From DASZHC01 sp035938215 (GTDB lineage: Bacteria; Verrucomicrobiota; Verrucomicrobiia; Chthoniobacterales; JAFAMB01): a DNA stretch of 6,269 bases. Under the pieces are notes generated by a model. That model was not told where the DNA came from and made no database searches. It saw only the letters and a list, made by a program, of their open reading frames with translations. Position 1 is the first letter of the stretch. Each line of letters begins with the position of its first letter. Below are positions 5,744-6,269 of the stretch, one piece after another. Where the stretch lies: positions 1-6,269 of the forward strand of contig DASZHC010000103.1 of NCBI GenBank assembly GCA_035938215.1. Direction: 5' to 3'. The position numbers and the translations under genes are program-made.

Positions 5744-6269
5744 CTAACGGCTAGACTCGACCTCCGCCGCTTTCACAAAGTCAGCATCAGCTTTTTCGTT
5801 CTCCCCCTGCTTCTTGAAGGCATTTGCGCGATTCCGATAGGCATTGGCAAAGTTTGGTGTAAGCCGGATAGCCTCGTTATAGTCATTTATTGCCTTCTCA
5901 TAATTCTCTTGCTGGTAGTAGGCATGTCCACGACTGCTGTAGGCGTGAGCGTGGTTTGCGTTTAGCTGCTTTGCATGCGCATGCTTTGGATCGAGCTGGA
6001 TGGCCTGCTCGTAATCAGCGATTGCTCCGTCGAAATCGCCACTTAGAGCCTTGACATCACCCCTGCCTTTGTAGACGTTGGCATCTTTCGAATTGAATTC
6101 GATAGCCTGATTGTAATTAGTCAAAGCTCCGTTCAGATCGCCCTTCTGTGCCTTGGCTGCTCCCCGGTTGCTGTAGGCCAAGGCGAGTCTTGGATTGAGC
6201 TGGATGGCCTGATCGCAGTCAGAGATCGCTCCGTCGAGGTCGCCTTTCTGTGCCTTGGCTATTCCCCGG
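5744..6269 (-). CDS. TPR-repeat protein, 5' end beyond the window
   Basis: The frame is open from the stop codon at 5744-5746 to the right edge, giving 174 residues of a longer protein. It holds about five 34-residue tetratricopeptide repeats: a partial first one, then repeats starting LAYSNRGAAKAQ, NVYKGRGDVKAL, HAYSSRGHAYYQ and NAYRNRANAFKK. Each shows the usual small/aromatic pattern and an 'AI-DY-QAI-L-P' second helix. TPRs form helical scaffolds for protein contacts; no enzymatic domain is visible, so the partner and function are unknown. Between the third and fourth repeats lie 10 extra residues (HAKQLNANHA), which echo the preceding QLDPKHAHA. The first two repeats are nearly identical in DNA 102 bp apart (6139-6167 against 6241-6269, 26 of 29 bases), a sign of recent repeat duplication. 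A TTG codon near 6181 is internal and not a start. The gene converges on dnaE2 and has no evident link to mutagenesis. A signal peptide cannot be judged because the N-terminus is missing. Confidence 0.93.
   Translation of the reverse strand, partial: RGIAKAQKGDLDGAISDCDQAIQLNPRLALAYSNRGAAKAQKGDLNGALTNYNQAIEFNSKDANVYKGRGDVKALSGDFDGAIADYEQAIQLDPKHAHAKQLNANHAHAYSSRGHAYYQQENYEKAINDYNEAIRLTPNFANAYRNRANAFKKQGENEKADADFVKAAEVESSR

Noticed and set aside
6179..6181. TTG as the start codon of the TPR protein
   Set aside because: The frame stays open for 29 more codons to the window edge and encodes another good TPR unit (RGIAKAQKGDLDGAI), so the real start lies outside.

Overview
The window carries a complete imuA-imuB-dnaE2 mutagenesis cassette on the plus strand, followed by the 3' part of a tetratricopeptide-repeat (TPR) gene on the minus strand. 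The best guess at origin is a member of the Verrucomicrobiota, probably a soil or freshwater lineage. Two things point there. A perfect 20-bp inverted repeat directly before imuA contains TGTTC-ATTA-GAACA, which matches the LexA motif described for Verrucomicrobia (TGTTC-N4-GAACA). The TPR repeats are of the 'KGDLDGAI-DY-QAI-L-P' type, which I recall as frequent in that phylum. No rRNA or other strong marker gene is present, so the assignment is an inference.

Layout: positions 1-136 are non-coding and hold a short CTCTGTG repeat, a CCGAGCT heptad pair, a 13-bp palindrome and the SOS operator, which ends at the imuA start codon. imuA (137-772) overlaps imuB (765-2327) by 8 bp. A 154-bp spacer built almost wholly of 7-bp tandem repeats separates imuB from dnaE2 (2482-5580). 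A strong hairpin terminator follows 15 nt after the dnaE2 stop codon, and its shape suits both directions. Positions 5625-5743 hold two more heptad repeat patches, and the minus-strand TPR gene runs from 5744 past the right edge.

How the genes work together: in the studied versions of this cassette, LexA represses transcription until DNA damage. DnaE2 then performs error-prone translesion synthesis. ImuB, a Y-family polymerase relative without catalytic acids, bridges DnaE2 to the beta sliding clamp, and ImuA, a degenerate RecA relative, assists. The sequence agrees with each role: DnaE2 keeps all three polymerase aspartates, ImuB lacks the catalytic acids but has a QFDLF clamp-binding motif, and ImuA has lost the Walker A lysine. 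No lexA gene is visible in the window.

The cassette itself is a known system. The least explained features are the different heptad repeats at every gene junction, the lack of good Shine-Dalgarno sequences at all three plus-strand starts, an extended N-terminal segment in ImuB, and a recent-looking 30-bp duplication inside the TPR gene.
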